A stretch of DNA of 64,000 nucleotides. Source: Amblyomma americanum (Eukaryota > Arthropoda > Arachnida > Ixodida > Ixodidae). How positions within the stretch are numbered: position 1 is the stretch's first letter; each line of letters starts with the position of its first letter. Location of the stretch: positions 153,891,868 through 153,955,867 of the forward strand of contig NC_135502.1 in the NCBI RefSeq assembly GCF_052857255.1, read 5' to 3'. Below the pieces are notes generated by a model. That model saw only the letters and a list, made by a program, of their open reading frames with translations. It was not told the origin of the DNA and searched no databases. Positions 38,001 through 51,200 of the stretch are shown in pieces. A program made the position numbers and the translations under genes.

Positions 38001-41000
38001 AAGAAGCACCTCACCGGTTCGTATTCTGTGGGCACAATGGACGCGGACTGGCAATAACGCTAACGAGGACATTTTTCTGGGTTCTGCAGGGCATCTTCCA
38101 GATCGGCGTATCTGCAGCAACGAGCGCCTACACGTGCCGCGATAGAAGCGATATCGTCGGTGTTGTCAACTTCGTCCGGATTACACTGTTGACCAGATGA
38201 CAGCATTGTTATTTTCTTGGGACCTGGCCTTTCTAGCGACACCACCTGGTAGTCGCGGTGTGACGTCACTTGAGACCACCAATATACAAGAAGCACGTCA
38301 CCGGTTCGTATTCTGTGGGCACGATGGACGCGGACTGGCACTGACGCTAACGAGGACCTTGTTCTGCGTTCTGCAGGGCATTTTCCTTATCGGCGCATCT
38401 ACAGCAACGAGCACCTACACATGATGGGATAGAAGCGATATCATCGGCGTTTATCAACTTCGTCCGGATTACAGTTGACCAGATGACAGCATTGTTATTT
38501 TCTTGGGACCTGGCCTTTCTAGCGACACCACCTGGTAGTCGCGGTGTGACGTCACCTGAGACTACCAATATACACGAAGCACGTCACCGGTTCGTATTCT
38601 GTGGGCACGATGGACGCGGACTGGCAATGACGCTATCGAGGGCCTTGTTCTGCGTTCTGCAGGGCATTTTCCTGATCGGCGCATCTACTGCAACGAGCGC
38701 CTACACATGCTGGGATAGAAGATATATCGTCGGCGTTTATCAACTTCGTCCGGAATTTAGTTGACCAGATGACAGCATGGTTATTTTATGGCGACCTGGC
38801 TCTTCTAGCGACACCACCTGGTAGTCGCGGTGTGACGTCATCTTAGAGCACCACTTTAAAAGAAGCACCTCACCGGTCCGTATTCTGTGGGCACGATGGA
38901 CGGGGACTGGCAAAGACGCTATCGAGGGCCTTGTTCTGCGTTCTGCAGGGCATTTTCCTGATCGGCGCATCTACAGCAACGAGCGGCTACACGCGCGGGG
39001 ATAGAAGCGATATCCTCGGCGTTTATCAACTTCCTCCGGATTACACTGTTGACCAGATGAAAGCATTGTTATATTCTCGGGACCTCGCTCTTCTACCGAC
39101 ACCACCTGGTAGTCGCGTTGTGACGTCACCTGTGACCACCAATATATAAGAAGCACCTCATCGGTTCGTATTCTGTGGGTACGATTGACGCGGACTGGCA
39201 ATGACGCTAAAGAGAACCTTGTTCTGCGTTCTTCAGGGCATTTTCCAGATCGGCGTATCTACAGCAACGAGCGCCTACACGTGCGGGGATAGAAGCGGTA
39301 TCGTCGGCGTTTACCAACTTCGTCCGGATCACACTGTTGACCAGATGACAGCATTGTTATTTTCTTGGGACCTGGCCCTTCTAGCGACACCACCTGGTAG
39401 TCGCGGTGTGACGTCACCTGAGACCACCAATATACAAGAAGCACGTCACCGGTTCGTATTCTGTGGGCACAATGGACGCGGACTGGCAATGACGCTAACG
39501 AGGAACTTGTTCTGCGTTCTACAGGGCATTTTCATGATCGGCGCATCTACAGCAACGAGCGCCTACACGTGCGGGGATAGAAGTGATATCGTCGGCGTTT
39601 ATCAACTTCGTCCGGATTACAGTTGACCACATTAAAGCATGGTTATTTTCTGGCGACCTGGCTCTTCTAGCGACACCACCTGGTAGTCGCGGTTTGACGT
39701 AACCCAAGAACACCACTATAAAGCAAGCACCTCACAGGTTCGTATTCTGTGGGCACGATTGACGCGGACTGGCAATGACGCTAACGAGGACCTTGTTCTG
39801 CGTTCTGCAGGGCATTTTCCAGATCGGCGCATCTACAGCAACGAGCGGCTACACGTGCGGGGATAGAAGCGATATCGTCGGCGTTTATCAACTTCGTCCG
39901 GATTACACTGTTGACCAGATGACAGCATTGTTATATTCTCGGGACCTCGCTCTTCTAGCGACACCACCTGGCAGTCGCGGTGTGACGTCACCTGAGACCA
40001 CCAATATATAAGAAGCACCTCATCGGTTCGTATTCTATGGGTACGATTGACGCGGACTGGCAATGACGCTAAAGAGGACTTTGATCTGCGTTCTTCAGGG
40101 CATTTTCCAGATCGGCGTATCTACAGCAACGAGCGCCTACACGTGCGGGGATAGAAGCGGTATCGTCGGCGTTTACCAACTTCGTCCGGATCACACTGTT
40201 GATCAGATGACAGCATTGTTATTTTCTTGGGACCTGGCCCTTCTAGCGACACCACCTGGTAGTCGCGGTGTGACGTCACCTGAGACCACCAATATACAAG
40301 AAGCACATCAGCGGTTCGTATTCTGTGGGTACGATTGACGCGGACTGGCAATGACGCTAACGAGGACCTTGTTCTGCGTTATGCAGGGCATTTTCCAGAT
40401 CGGCGCATCTACAGCAACGAGCGCCTACTCGTGCGGGGATAGAAGCGATATCGTCGGTGTTATCAACTTCGTCCGGATTACACTGTTGACCAGATGACAG
40501 CATGGTTATTTTCTGGCGACCTGGCTCTTCTAGCGACACCACCTGGTAGTCGCGGTGTGACATCACCCAAGAACACCACTATAAAAGAAGCACCTCACCG
40601 GTTCGTCTTCTGTGGGTACGATGGACGCGGACTGGCAATGACGCTAACGAGGACCTTGTTCGCGTTATGCAGGGCATTTTCCAGATCGGCGCATCTACAG
40701 CAACGAGCGCCTACACGTGCGGGGATAGAAGCGATATCGTCGGCGTTTATCAACTTCGTCCGCATTACACTGTTGACCAGATGACAGCATTGTTATATTC
40801 TCGGGACCTGGCTCTTCTAGCGACACCACCTGGTAGTCGCGGTGTGACGTCACCTTAGACCACCAATATACATGAAGCACCTCACCGATTCGTATTATGT
40901 GGGCACGATGGACTCGGACAGGCAATGACGCCTACGAGGACCTTCTGCGTTATGCAGGGCATTTTCCAGATCGGCGCATCTACAGCAACGAGCGGCTACA

Positions 41001-44000
41001 CGTTCGCGGATAGAAGCGATATCGTCGGCGTTATCAACTTCGTCCGGATTACACTGTTGACCAGATGACAGCATTGTTATTTTCTTGGGACCTGGCTCTT
41101 CTAGCGACACCACTTGGTAGTCGCGGTGTGACGTCACTTGAGACCACCAATATACAAGAAGCACGTCACCGGTTCGTATTCTGTGGGCACGATGGAAGCG
41201 GACTGGCAATGACGCTATCGAGGGCCTTGTTCTGCGTTCTGCAGGGCATTTTCCTGATCGGCGCATCTACTGCAACGAGCGCCTACACATGCTGGGATAG
41301 AAGATATATCGTCGGCGTTTATCAACTTCGTCCGGAATTTAGTTGACCAGATGACAGCATGGTTATTTTATGGCGACCTGGCTCTTCTAGCGACACCACC
41401 TGGTAGTCGCAGTGTGACGTCACCTTAGAGCACCACTTTAAAAGAAGCACCTCACCGGTCCGTATTCTGTGGGCACGATGGACGGGGACTGGCAAAGACG
41501 CTATCGAGGGCCTTGTTCTGCGTTCTGCAGGGCATTTTCCTGATCGGCGCATCTACAGCAACGAGCGGCTACACGCGCGGGGATAGAAGCGATATCCTCG
41601 GCGTTTATCAACTTCCTCCGGATTACACTGTTGACCAGATGAAAGCATTGTTATATTCTCGGGACCTCGCTCTTCTACCGACACCACCTGGTAGTCGCGT
41701 TGTGACGTCACCTGTGACCACCAATATATAAAAAGCACCTCATCGGTTCGTATTCTGTGGGTACGATTGACGCGGACTGGCAATGACGCTAAAGAGAACC
41801 TTGTTCTGCGTTCTTCAGGGCATTTTCCAGATCGGCGTATCTACAGCAAAGAGCGCCTACACGTGCGGGGATAGAAGCGGTATCGTCGGCGTTTACCAAC
41901 TTCGTCCGGATCACACTGTTGACCAGATGACAGCATTGTTATTTTCTTGGGACCTGGCCCTTCTAGCGACACCACCTGGTAGTCGCGGTGTGACGTCACC
42001 TGAGACCACCAATATACAAGAAGCACGTCACCGGTTCGTATTCTGTGTGCACGATGGACGCGGACTGGCAATGACGCTAACGAGGACCTTGTTCTGCGTT
42101 CTGCAGGGCATTTTTCTTATCGGCGCATCTACAGCAACGAGCGCCTACACATGCTGGGATAGAAGCGATATCATCAGCGTTTATCAACTGCGTCCGGATT
42201 ACAGGTGACCAGATGACAGCATTGTTATTTTCTTGGGACCTGGCCTTTCTAGCGACACCACCTGGTAGTCGCGGTGTGACGTCACCTGAGACCACCAATA
42301 TACACGAAGCACGTCACCGGTTCGTATTCTGTGGGCACGATGGACGCGGACTGGCAATGACGCTATCGAGGGCCTTGTTCTGCGTTCTGCGGGGCATTTT
42401 CCTGATCGGCGCATCTACAGCAACGAGCGCCTACACATGCTGGGATAGAAGCTATATCCTCGGCGTTTATCAACTTCGTCCGGAATTTAGTTGACCAGAT
42501 GGCAGCATGGTCATTTTCAGGCGACCTGGCTCTTCTAGCGACACCACCTAGTAGTCGCGGTGTGACGTCACCCAAGAACACCACTATAAAACAATCACCT
42601 CACCGGTTCGTCTTCTGCGGATACGATGGACGCGGACTGGCAATGACGCCTACGAGGATTTTGTTCTGTGTTCTGCAGGACATTTTCCAGACCGACGCAT
42701 CTACAGCAACGAGCGTCTACACGTGCGGGTATAGAAGCGATATCGTCGGTGTTTATCAACTTCGTCCAGATTACACTGCTGACCAGATGACAGCATTGTT
42801 ATATTCTCGGGACCTGGCTCTTCTAGCGACACTACCTGGTAGTCACGGTGTGACGTCACCTGAGACCACCAATATACAAGAAGCACCTCACCGGTTCGTA
42901 TTCTGTGGGCACAATGGACGCGGACTGGCAATAACGCTAACGAGGACATTTTTCTGGGTTCTGCAGGGCATCTTCCAGATCGGCGTATCTGCAGCAACGA
43001 GCGCCTACACGTGCGGGGATAGAAGCGATATCGTCGGTATTGTCAACTTCGTCCGGATTACACTGTTGACCAGATGACAGCATTGTTATTTTCTTGGGAC
43101 CTGGCCTTTCTAGCGACACCACCTGGTAGTCGCGGTGTGACGTCACTTGAGACCACCAATATACAAGAAGCACGTCACCGGTTCGTATTCTGTGGGCACG
43201 ATGGACGCGGACTGGCAATGACGCTAACGAGGACCTTGTTCTGCGTTCTGCAGGGCATTTTCCTTATCGGCGCATCTACAGGAACGAGCACCTACACATG
43301 ATGGGATAGAAGCGATATCATCGGCGTTTATCAACTTCGTCCGGATTACAGTTGACCAGATGACAGCATTGTTATTTTCTTGGGACCTGGCCTTTCTAGC
43401 GACACCACCTGGTAGTCGCGGTGTGACGTCACCTGAGACTACCAATATACACGAAGCACGTCACCGGTTCGTATTCTGTGGGCACGATGGACGCGGACTG
43501 GCAATGACGCTATCGAGGGCCTTGTTCTGCGTTCTGCAGGGCATTTTCCTGATCGGCGCATCTACTGCAACGAGCGCCTACACATGCTGGGATAGAAGAT
43601 ATATCGTCGGCGTTTATCAACTTCGTCCGGAATTTAGTTGACCAGATGACAGCATGGTTATTTTATGGCGACCTGGTTCTTCTAGCGACGCCACCTGGTA
43701 GTCGCGGTGTGACGTCACCTTAGAGCACCACTTTAAAAGAAGCACCTCACCGGTCCGTATTCTGTGGGCACGATGGACGGGGACTGGCAAAGACGCTATC
43801 GAGGGCCTTGTTCTGCGTTCTGCAGGGCATTTTCCTGATCGGCGCATCTACAGCAACGAGCGGCTACACGCGCGGGGATAGAAGCGATATCCTCGGCGTT
43901 TATCAACTTCCTCCGGATTACACTGTTGACCAGATGAAAGCATTGTTATATTCTCGGGACCTCGCTCTTCTACCGACACCACCTGGTAGTCGCGTTGTGA

Positions 44001-47000
44001 CGTCACCTGTGACCACCAATATATAAGAAGCACCTCATCGGTTCGTATTCTGTGGGTACGATTGACGCGGACTGGCAATGACGCTAAAGAGAACCTTGTT
44101 CTGCGTTCTTCAGGGCATTTTCCAGATCGGCGTATCTACAGCAAAGAGCGCCTACACGTGCGGGGATAGAAGCGGTATCGTCGGCGTTTACCAACTTCGT
44201 CCGGATCACACTGTTGACCAGATGACAGCATTGTTATTTTCTTGGGACCTGGCCCTTCTAGCGACACCACCTGGTAGTCGCGGTGTGACATCACCTGAGA
44301 CCACCAATATACAAGAAGCACGTCACCGGTTCGTATTCTGTGGGCACAATGGACGCGGACTGGCAATGACGCTAACGAGGAACTTGTTCTGCGTTCTACA
44401 GGGCATTTTCATGATCGGCGCATCTACAGCAACGAGCGCCTACACATGCTGGGATAGAAGCTATATCCTCGGCGTTTATCAACTTCGTCCGGAATTTAGT
44501 TGACCAGATGGCAGCATGGTCATTTTCAGGCGACCTGGCTCTTCTAGCGACACCACCTAGTAGTCGCGGTGTGACGTCACCCAAGAACACCACTATAAAA
44601 CAATCACCTCACCGGTTCGTCTTCTGCGGATACGATGGACGCGGACTGGCAATGACGCCTACGAGGATTTTGTTCTGTGTTCTGCAGGACATATTCCAGA
44701 CCGACGCATCTACAGCAACGAGCGTCTACACGTGCGGGTATAGAAGCGATATCGTCGGTGTTTATCAACTTCGTCCAGATTACACTGCTGACCAGATGAC
44801 AGCATTGTTATATTCTCGGGACCTGGCTCTTCTAGCGACACTACCTGGTAGTCACGGTGTGACGTCACCTGAGACCACCAATATACAAGAAGCACCTCAC
44901 CGGTTCGTATTCTTTGGGCACAATGGACGCGGACTGGCAATAACGCTAACGAGGACATTTTTCTGGGTTCTGCAGGGCATCTTCCAGATCGGCGTATCTG
45001 CAGCAACGAGCGCCTACACGTGCCGGGATAGAAGCGATATCGTCGGTGTTGTCAACTTCGTCCGGATTACACTGTTGACCAGATGACAGCATTGTTATTT
45101 TCTTGGGACCTGGCCTTTCTAGCGACACCACCTGGTAGTCGCGGTGTGACGTCACTTGAGACCACCAATATACAAGAAGCACGTCACCGGTTCGTATTCT
45201 GTGGGCACGATGGACGCGGACTGGCACTGACGCTAACGAGGACCTTGTTCTGCGTTCTGCAGGGCATTTTCCTTATCGGCGCATCTACAGCAACGAGCAC
45301 CTACACATGATGGGATAGAAGCGATATCATCGGCGTTTATCAACTTCGTCCGGATTACAGTTGACCAGATGACAGCATTGTTATTTTCTTGGGACCTGGC
45401 CTTTCTAGCGACACCACCTGGTAGTCGCGGTGTGACGTCACCTGAGACTACCAATATACACGAAGCACGTCACCGGTTCGTATTCTGTGGGCACGATGGA
45501 CGCGGACTGGCAATGACGCTATCGAGGGCCTTGTTCTGCGTTCTGCAGGGCATTTTCCTGATCGGCGCATCTACTGCAACGAGCGCCTACACATGCTGGG
45601 ATAGAAGATATATCGTCGGCGTTTATCAACTTCGTCCGGAATTTAGTTGACCAGATGGCAGCATGGTTATTTTATGGCGACCTGGCTCTTCTAGCGACAC
45701 CACCTGGTAGTCGCGGTGTGACGTCACCTTAGAGCACCACTTTAAAAGAAGCACCTCACCGGTCCGTATTCTGTGGGCACGATGGACGGGGACTGGCAAA
45801 GACGCTATCGAGGGCCTTGTTCTGCGTTCTGCAGGGCATTTTCCTGATCGGCGCATCTACAGCAACGAGCGGCTACACGCGCGGGGATAGAAGCGATATC
45901 CTCGGCGTTTATCAACTTCCTCCGGATTACACTGTTGACCAGATGAAAGCATTGTTATATTCTCGGGACCTCGCTCTTCTACCGACACCACCTGGTAGTC
46001 GCGTTGTGACGTCACCTGTGACCACCAATATATAAGAAGCACCTCATCGGTTCGTATTCTGTGGGTACGATTGACGCGGACTGGCAATGACGCTAAAGAG
46101 AACCTTGTTCTGCGTTCTTCAGGGCATTTTCCAGATCGGCGTATCTACAGCAACGAGCGCCTACACGTGCGGGGATAGAAGCGGTATCGTCGGCGTTTAC
46201 CAACTTCGTCCGGATCACACTGTTGACCAGATGACAGCATTGTTATTTTCTTGGGACCTGGCCCTTCTAGCGACACCACCTGGTAGTCGCGGTGTGACGT
46301 CACCTGAGACCACCAATATACAAGAAGCACGTCACCGGTTCGTATTCTGTGGGCACAATGGACGCGGACTGGCAATGACGCTAACGAGGAACTTGTTCTG
46401 CGTTCTACAGGGCATTTTCATGATCGGCGCATCTACAGCAACGAGCGCCTACACGTGCGGGGATAGAAGTGATATCGTCGGCGTTTATCAACTTCGTCCG
46501 GATTACAGTTGACCACATTAAAGCATGGTTATTTTCTGGCGACCTGGCTCTTCTAGCGACACCACCTGGTAGTCGCGGTTTGACGTAACCCAAGAACACC
46601 ACTATAAAGCAAGCACCTCACAGGTTCGTATTCTGTGGGCACGATTGACGCGGACTGGCAATGAGGCTAACGAGGACCTTGTTCTGCGTTCTGCAGGGCA
46701 TTTTCCAGATCGGCGCATCTACAGCAACGAGCGGCTACACGTGCGGGGATAGAAGCGATATCGTCGGCGTTTATCAACTTCGTCCGGATTACACTGTTGA
46801 CCAGATGACAGCATTGTTATATTCTCGGGACCTCGCTCTTCTAGCGACACCACCTGGCAGTCGCGGTGTGACGTCACCTGAGACCACCAATATATAAGAA
46901 GCACCTCATCGGTTCGTATTCTATGGGTACGATTGACGCGGACTGGCAATGACGCTAAAGAGGACTTTGATCTGCGTTCTTCAGGGCATTTTCCAGATCG

Positions 47001-47951
47001 GCGTATCTACAGCAACGAGCGCCTACACGTGCGGGGATAGAAGCGGTATCGTCGGCGTTTACCAACTTCGTCCGGATCACACTGTTGATCAGATGACAGC
47101 ATTGTTATTTTCTTGGGACCTGGCCCTTCTAGCGACACCACCTGGTAGTCGCGGTGTGACGTCACCTGAGACCACCAATATACAAGAAGCACATCAGCTT
47201 TTCGTATTCTGTGGGTACGATTGACGCGGACTGGCAATGACGCTAACGAGGACCTTGTTCTGCGTTATGCAGGGCATTTTCCAGATCGGCGCATCTACAG
47301 CAACGAGCGCCTACACGTGCGGGGATAGAAGCGATATCGTCGGTGTTATCAACTTCGTCCGGATTACACTGTTGACCAGATGACAGCATGGTTATTTTCT
47401 GGCGACCTGGCTCTTCTAGCGACACCACCTGGTAGTCGCGGTGTGACATCACCCAAGAACACCACTATAAAAGAAGCACCTCACCGGTTCGTCTTCTGTG
47501 GGTACGATGGACGCGGACTGGCAATGACGCTAACGAGGACCTTGTTCGCGTTATGCAGGGCATTTTCCAGATCGGCGCATCTACAGCAACGAGCGCCTAC
47601 ACGTGCGGGGATAGAAGCGATATCGTCGGCGTTTATCAACTTCGTCCGCATTACACTGTTGACCAGATGACAGCATTGTTATATTCTCGGGACCTGGCTC
47701 TTCTAGCGACACCACCTGGTAGTCGCGGTGTGACGTCACCTTAGACCACCAATATACATGAAGCACCTCACCGATTCGTATTATGTGGGCACGATGGACT
47801 CGGACAGGCAATGACGCCTACGAGGACCTTCTGCGTTATGCATGGCATTTTCCAGATCGGCGCATCTACAGCAACGATCGGCTACACGTTCGCGGATAGA
47901 AGCGATATCGTCGGCGTTTATCAACTTCGTCCGGATTACACTGTTGACCAG
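35039..47951 (+). repeat. Nested higher-order zone with 7-, 8-, 9-, 13- and 24-monomer spacings
   Basis: A marker unit carrying GGCAAAGACGCTATCG and ACACGCGCGGGG starts at 35039, 38769, 41351, 43646 and 45655, with spacings of 3730, 2582, 2295 and 2009 bp (13, 9, 8 and 7 monomers). A second module, the GTCATTTTCAGGCGACC unit and its followers, starts at 36187, 37622, 42499 and 44508 and also at 26427. The interval 37336-about 41050 recurs at 44222-about 47936 (offset 6886 bp, 24 monomers); their 192-codon open stretches at 37622 and 44508 differ by one residue. Units 40494 and 47380 share a one-base loss (TTGTTCGCG), and 40781 and 47667 share a three-base loss (GGACCTTCTGCG). Confidence 0.84.
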
Positions 47952-48238
47952 ATGACAGCATGGTTACTTTCTGGCGACCTGGATCTTCTAGCGACACCAC
48001 CTTGTAGTCGCGATGTGACGTCACCCAAGAACACCACTATAAAAGAAGCACCTCACCGGTTCGTATTCTGTGGGCACGATGGACGCGGACCGGCAATGAC
48101 GCCTACGAGGACCTTGTTCTCCGTTCTGCAGGGCAATATCCTGATCGGCGCATCTACAGCAACGAGCGCCTACACGTGCGGGAATCGAAGCGATATAGTC
48201 GGCGTTATCAACTTCGTCCGGATTACACTGTTGACCAG
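47952..48238 (+). repeat. Representative 287 bp monomer (one-base-shorter class)
   Basis: This unit reads GGCGTTATCAACTTCG where the common form is GGCGTTTATCAACTTCG, a single T lost from a TTT run, while keeping the ACTGTTGACCAG end. The same class occurs at 11784, 15802, 17811, 40207, 51114, 54273, 55997, 58868 and elsewhere. Loss in a short homopolymer suggests replication slippage followed by spread through array exchange. The head is W and the AT-rich element is the AAGAACACCACTATAAAAG form. Confidence 0.88.
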
Positions 48239-51200
48239 ATGACAGCATTGTTATTTTCTTGGGACCTGGCCCTTTTTAGCGACACCACCTGGTAGTCGCG
48301 GTGTGACGTCACCTGAGACCACCAATATACAAGAAGCACGTCAGCGGTTCGTATTCTGTGGGCACGATGGACGCGGACTGGCAATGACGAAAACGAGGAG
48401 CTTGTTCTGCGTTCTGCAGGGCATTTTCCTGATCGGCGCATCTACAGCAACGAGCGCCTACACTAGCGGGGATAGAAGTGATATCGTCGGCGTTTATCAA
48501 CTTCGTCCGGATTACAGTTGACCAGATGACAGCATTGTTATATTCTCGGGACCTCGCTCTTCTACCGACACCACCTGGTAGTCGCGTTGTGACGTCACCT
48601 GTGACCACCAATATATCAGAAGCACCTCCTCGGTTTGTAATCTGTGGGTACGATTGACGCGGACTGGCACTGACGCTAAAGAGGACCTTGTTCTGCGTTC
48701 TTCAGGGCATTTTCCAGATCGGCGTATCTACAACAACGAGCGCCTACACGTGCGGGAATCGAAGCGATATAGTCGGCGTTATCAACTTCGTCCGGATTAC
48801 ACTGTTGACCAGATGACAGCATTGTTATTTTCTTGGGACCTGGCCCTTTTTAGCGACACCACCTGGTAGTCGCGGTGTGACGTCACCTGAGACCACCAAT
48901 ATACAAGAAGCACGTCACCGGTTCGTATTCTGTGGGCACGATGGACGCGGACTGGCAATGACGAAAACGAGGAACTTGTTCTGCGTTCTGCAGGGCATTT
49001 TCCTGATCGGCGCATCTACAGCAACGAGCGCCTACACGTGCGGGGATAGAAGTGATATCGTCGGCGTTTATCAACTTCGTCCGGATTACAGTTGACCAGA
49101 TGACAGCATGGCTATTTTCTGGCGACCTGGGTCTTTTAGCGACACCACCTGGTAGTCGCGGTTTGACGTCACCCAAGAACACCACTATAAAGCAAGCACC
49201 TCACCGGTTCGTGTTCTGTGGGCACGATGGACGCGGACTGGCAATGACGCTAACGAGGACCTTGTTCTGCGTTCTGCAGGGCATTTTCCAGATCGGCGCA
49301 TCTACAGCAACGAGCGGCTTCACGCGCGGGGATAGAAGCGATATCCTCGGCGTTTATCAACTTCGTCCGGATTACACTGTTGACCAGATGACAGCATTGT
49401 TATATTCTCGGGACCTCGCTCTTCTACCGACACCACCTGGTAGTCGCGTTGTGACGTCACCTGTGACCACCAATATATAAGAAGCACCTCATCGGTTCGT
49501 ATTCTGCGGGTACGATTGACGCGGACTGGCAATGACGCTAAAGAGGACCTTGTTCTGCGTTCTTCAGGGCATTTTCCAGATCGGCGTATCTACAGCAACG
49601 AGCGCCTACACGTGCGGGGATAGAAGCGGTATCGTCGGCGTTTACCAACTTCGTCCGGATCACACTGTTGACCAGATGACAGCATTGTTATTTTCTTGGG
49701 ACCTGGCCCTTCTAGCGACACCACCTGGTAGGCGCGGTGTGACGTCACCTGAGACCACCAATATACAAGAAGCACGTCAGCGGTTCGTATTCTGTGGGTA
49801 CGATTGACGCGGACTGGCAATGACGCTAACGAGGACCTTGTTCTGCGTTATGCAGGGCATTTTCCAGATCGGCGCATCTACAGCAACGAGCGCCTACACG
49901 TGCGGGGATAGAAGCGATATCGTCGGTGTTATCAACTTCGTCCGGATTACACTGTTGACCAGATGACAGCATGGTTATTTTCTGGCGACCTGGCTCTTCT
50001 AGCGACACCACCTGGTAGTCGCGGTGTGACATCACCCAAGAACACCACTATAAAAGAAGCACCTCACCGGTTCGTCTTCTGTGGACACGATGGACCCCGA
50101 CTGGCAATGACGCTTACGAGGACCTTTTTCTGCGCTCTGCAGGGCATTTTCATGATCGGCGCATCTACAGCAACGAGCGCCTACACGTGTGGGGATAGAA
50201 GCGATATCGTCGGAGTTTATACACTTCGTCCGGGTCACACAGTTGACCACATGACAACATTGTTATTTTCTCAGGACCTCGCTCTTCTAGCGACACCACC
50301 TGGTAGTCGCGGTGTGACGTCATCTGAGACCACCAATATATAAGAAGCACCTCATCGGTTCGTACTCTGTGGGTACAATGGACGCGGACTGGCAATGACG
50401 CTAACGAGGACCTTGTTCGCGTTATGCAGGGCATTTTCCAGATCGGCGCATCTACAGCAACGAGCGCCTACACGTGCGGGGATAGTAGCGATATCGTCGG
50501 CGTTTATCAACTTCGTCCGGATTACACTGTTGACCAGATGACAGCATGGTTATTTTCTGGCGACCTGACTCTTCTAGCGACACCACCTGGTAGTCGCGGT
50601 GTGACGTCACCCAAGAACACCATTATAAAACAATCACCTCACCGGTTCGTCTTCTGCGGACACGATGGACGCGGACTGGCAATGACGCCTACGAGCACCT
50701 TGTTCTGCGTTCTGCAGGGCATTTTCCAGATCGGCGCATCTACAGCAACGAGCGGCTACACGTGCGGGGATAGAAGCGATATCGTCGGCGTTTATCAACT
50801 TCGTCCGGATTACACTGTTGACCAGATGACAGCATGGTTATTTTCTGGCGACCTGGATCTTCTAGCGACACCACCTGGTAGTCGCGATGTGACGTCACCC
50901 AAGAACACCACTATAAAAGAAGCATCTCACCGGTTCGTATTCTGTGGGCACGATGGACGCGGACTGGCAATGACGCCTACGAGGACCTTGTTCTCCGTTC
51001 TGCAGGGCAATATCCTGATCGGCGCATCTGCAGCAACGAGCGCCTACACGTTCGCGGATAGAAGCGATATCGTCGGCGTTTATCAACTTCGTCCGGATTA
51101 CACTGTTGACCAGATGACAGCATGGTTATTTTCTGGCGACCTGGATCTTCTAGCGACACCACCTGGTAGTCGCAATGTGACGTCACCCAAGAACACCACT

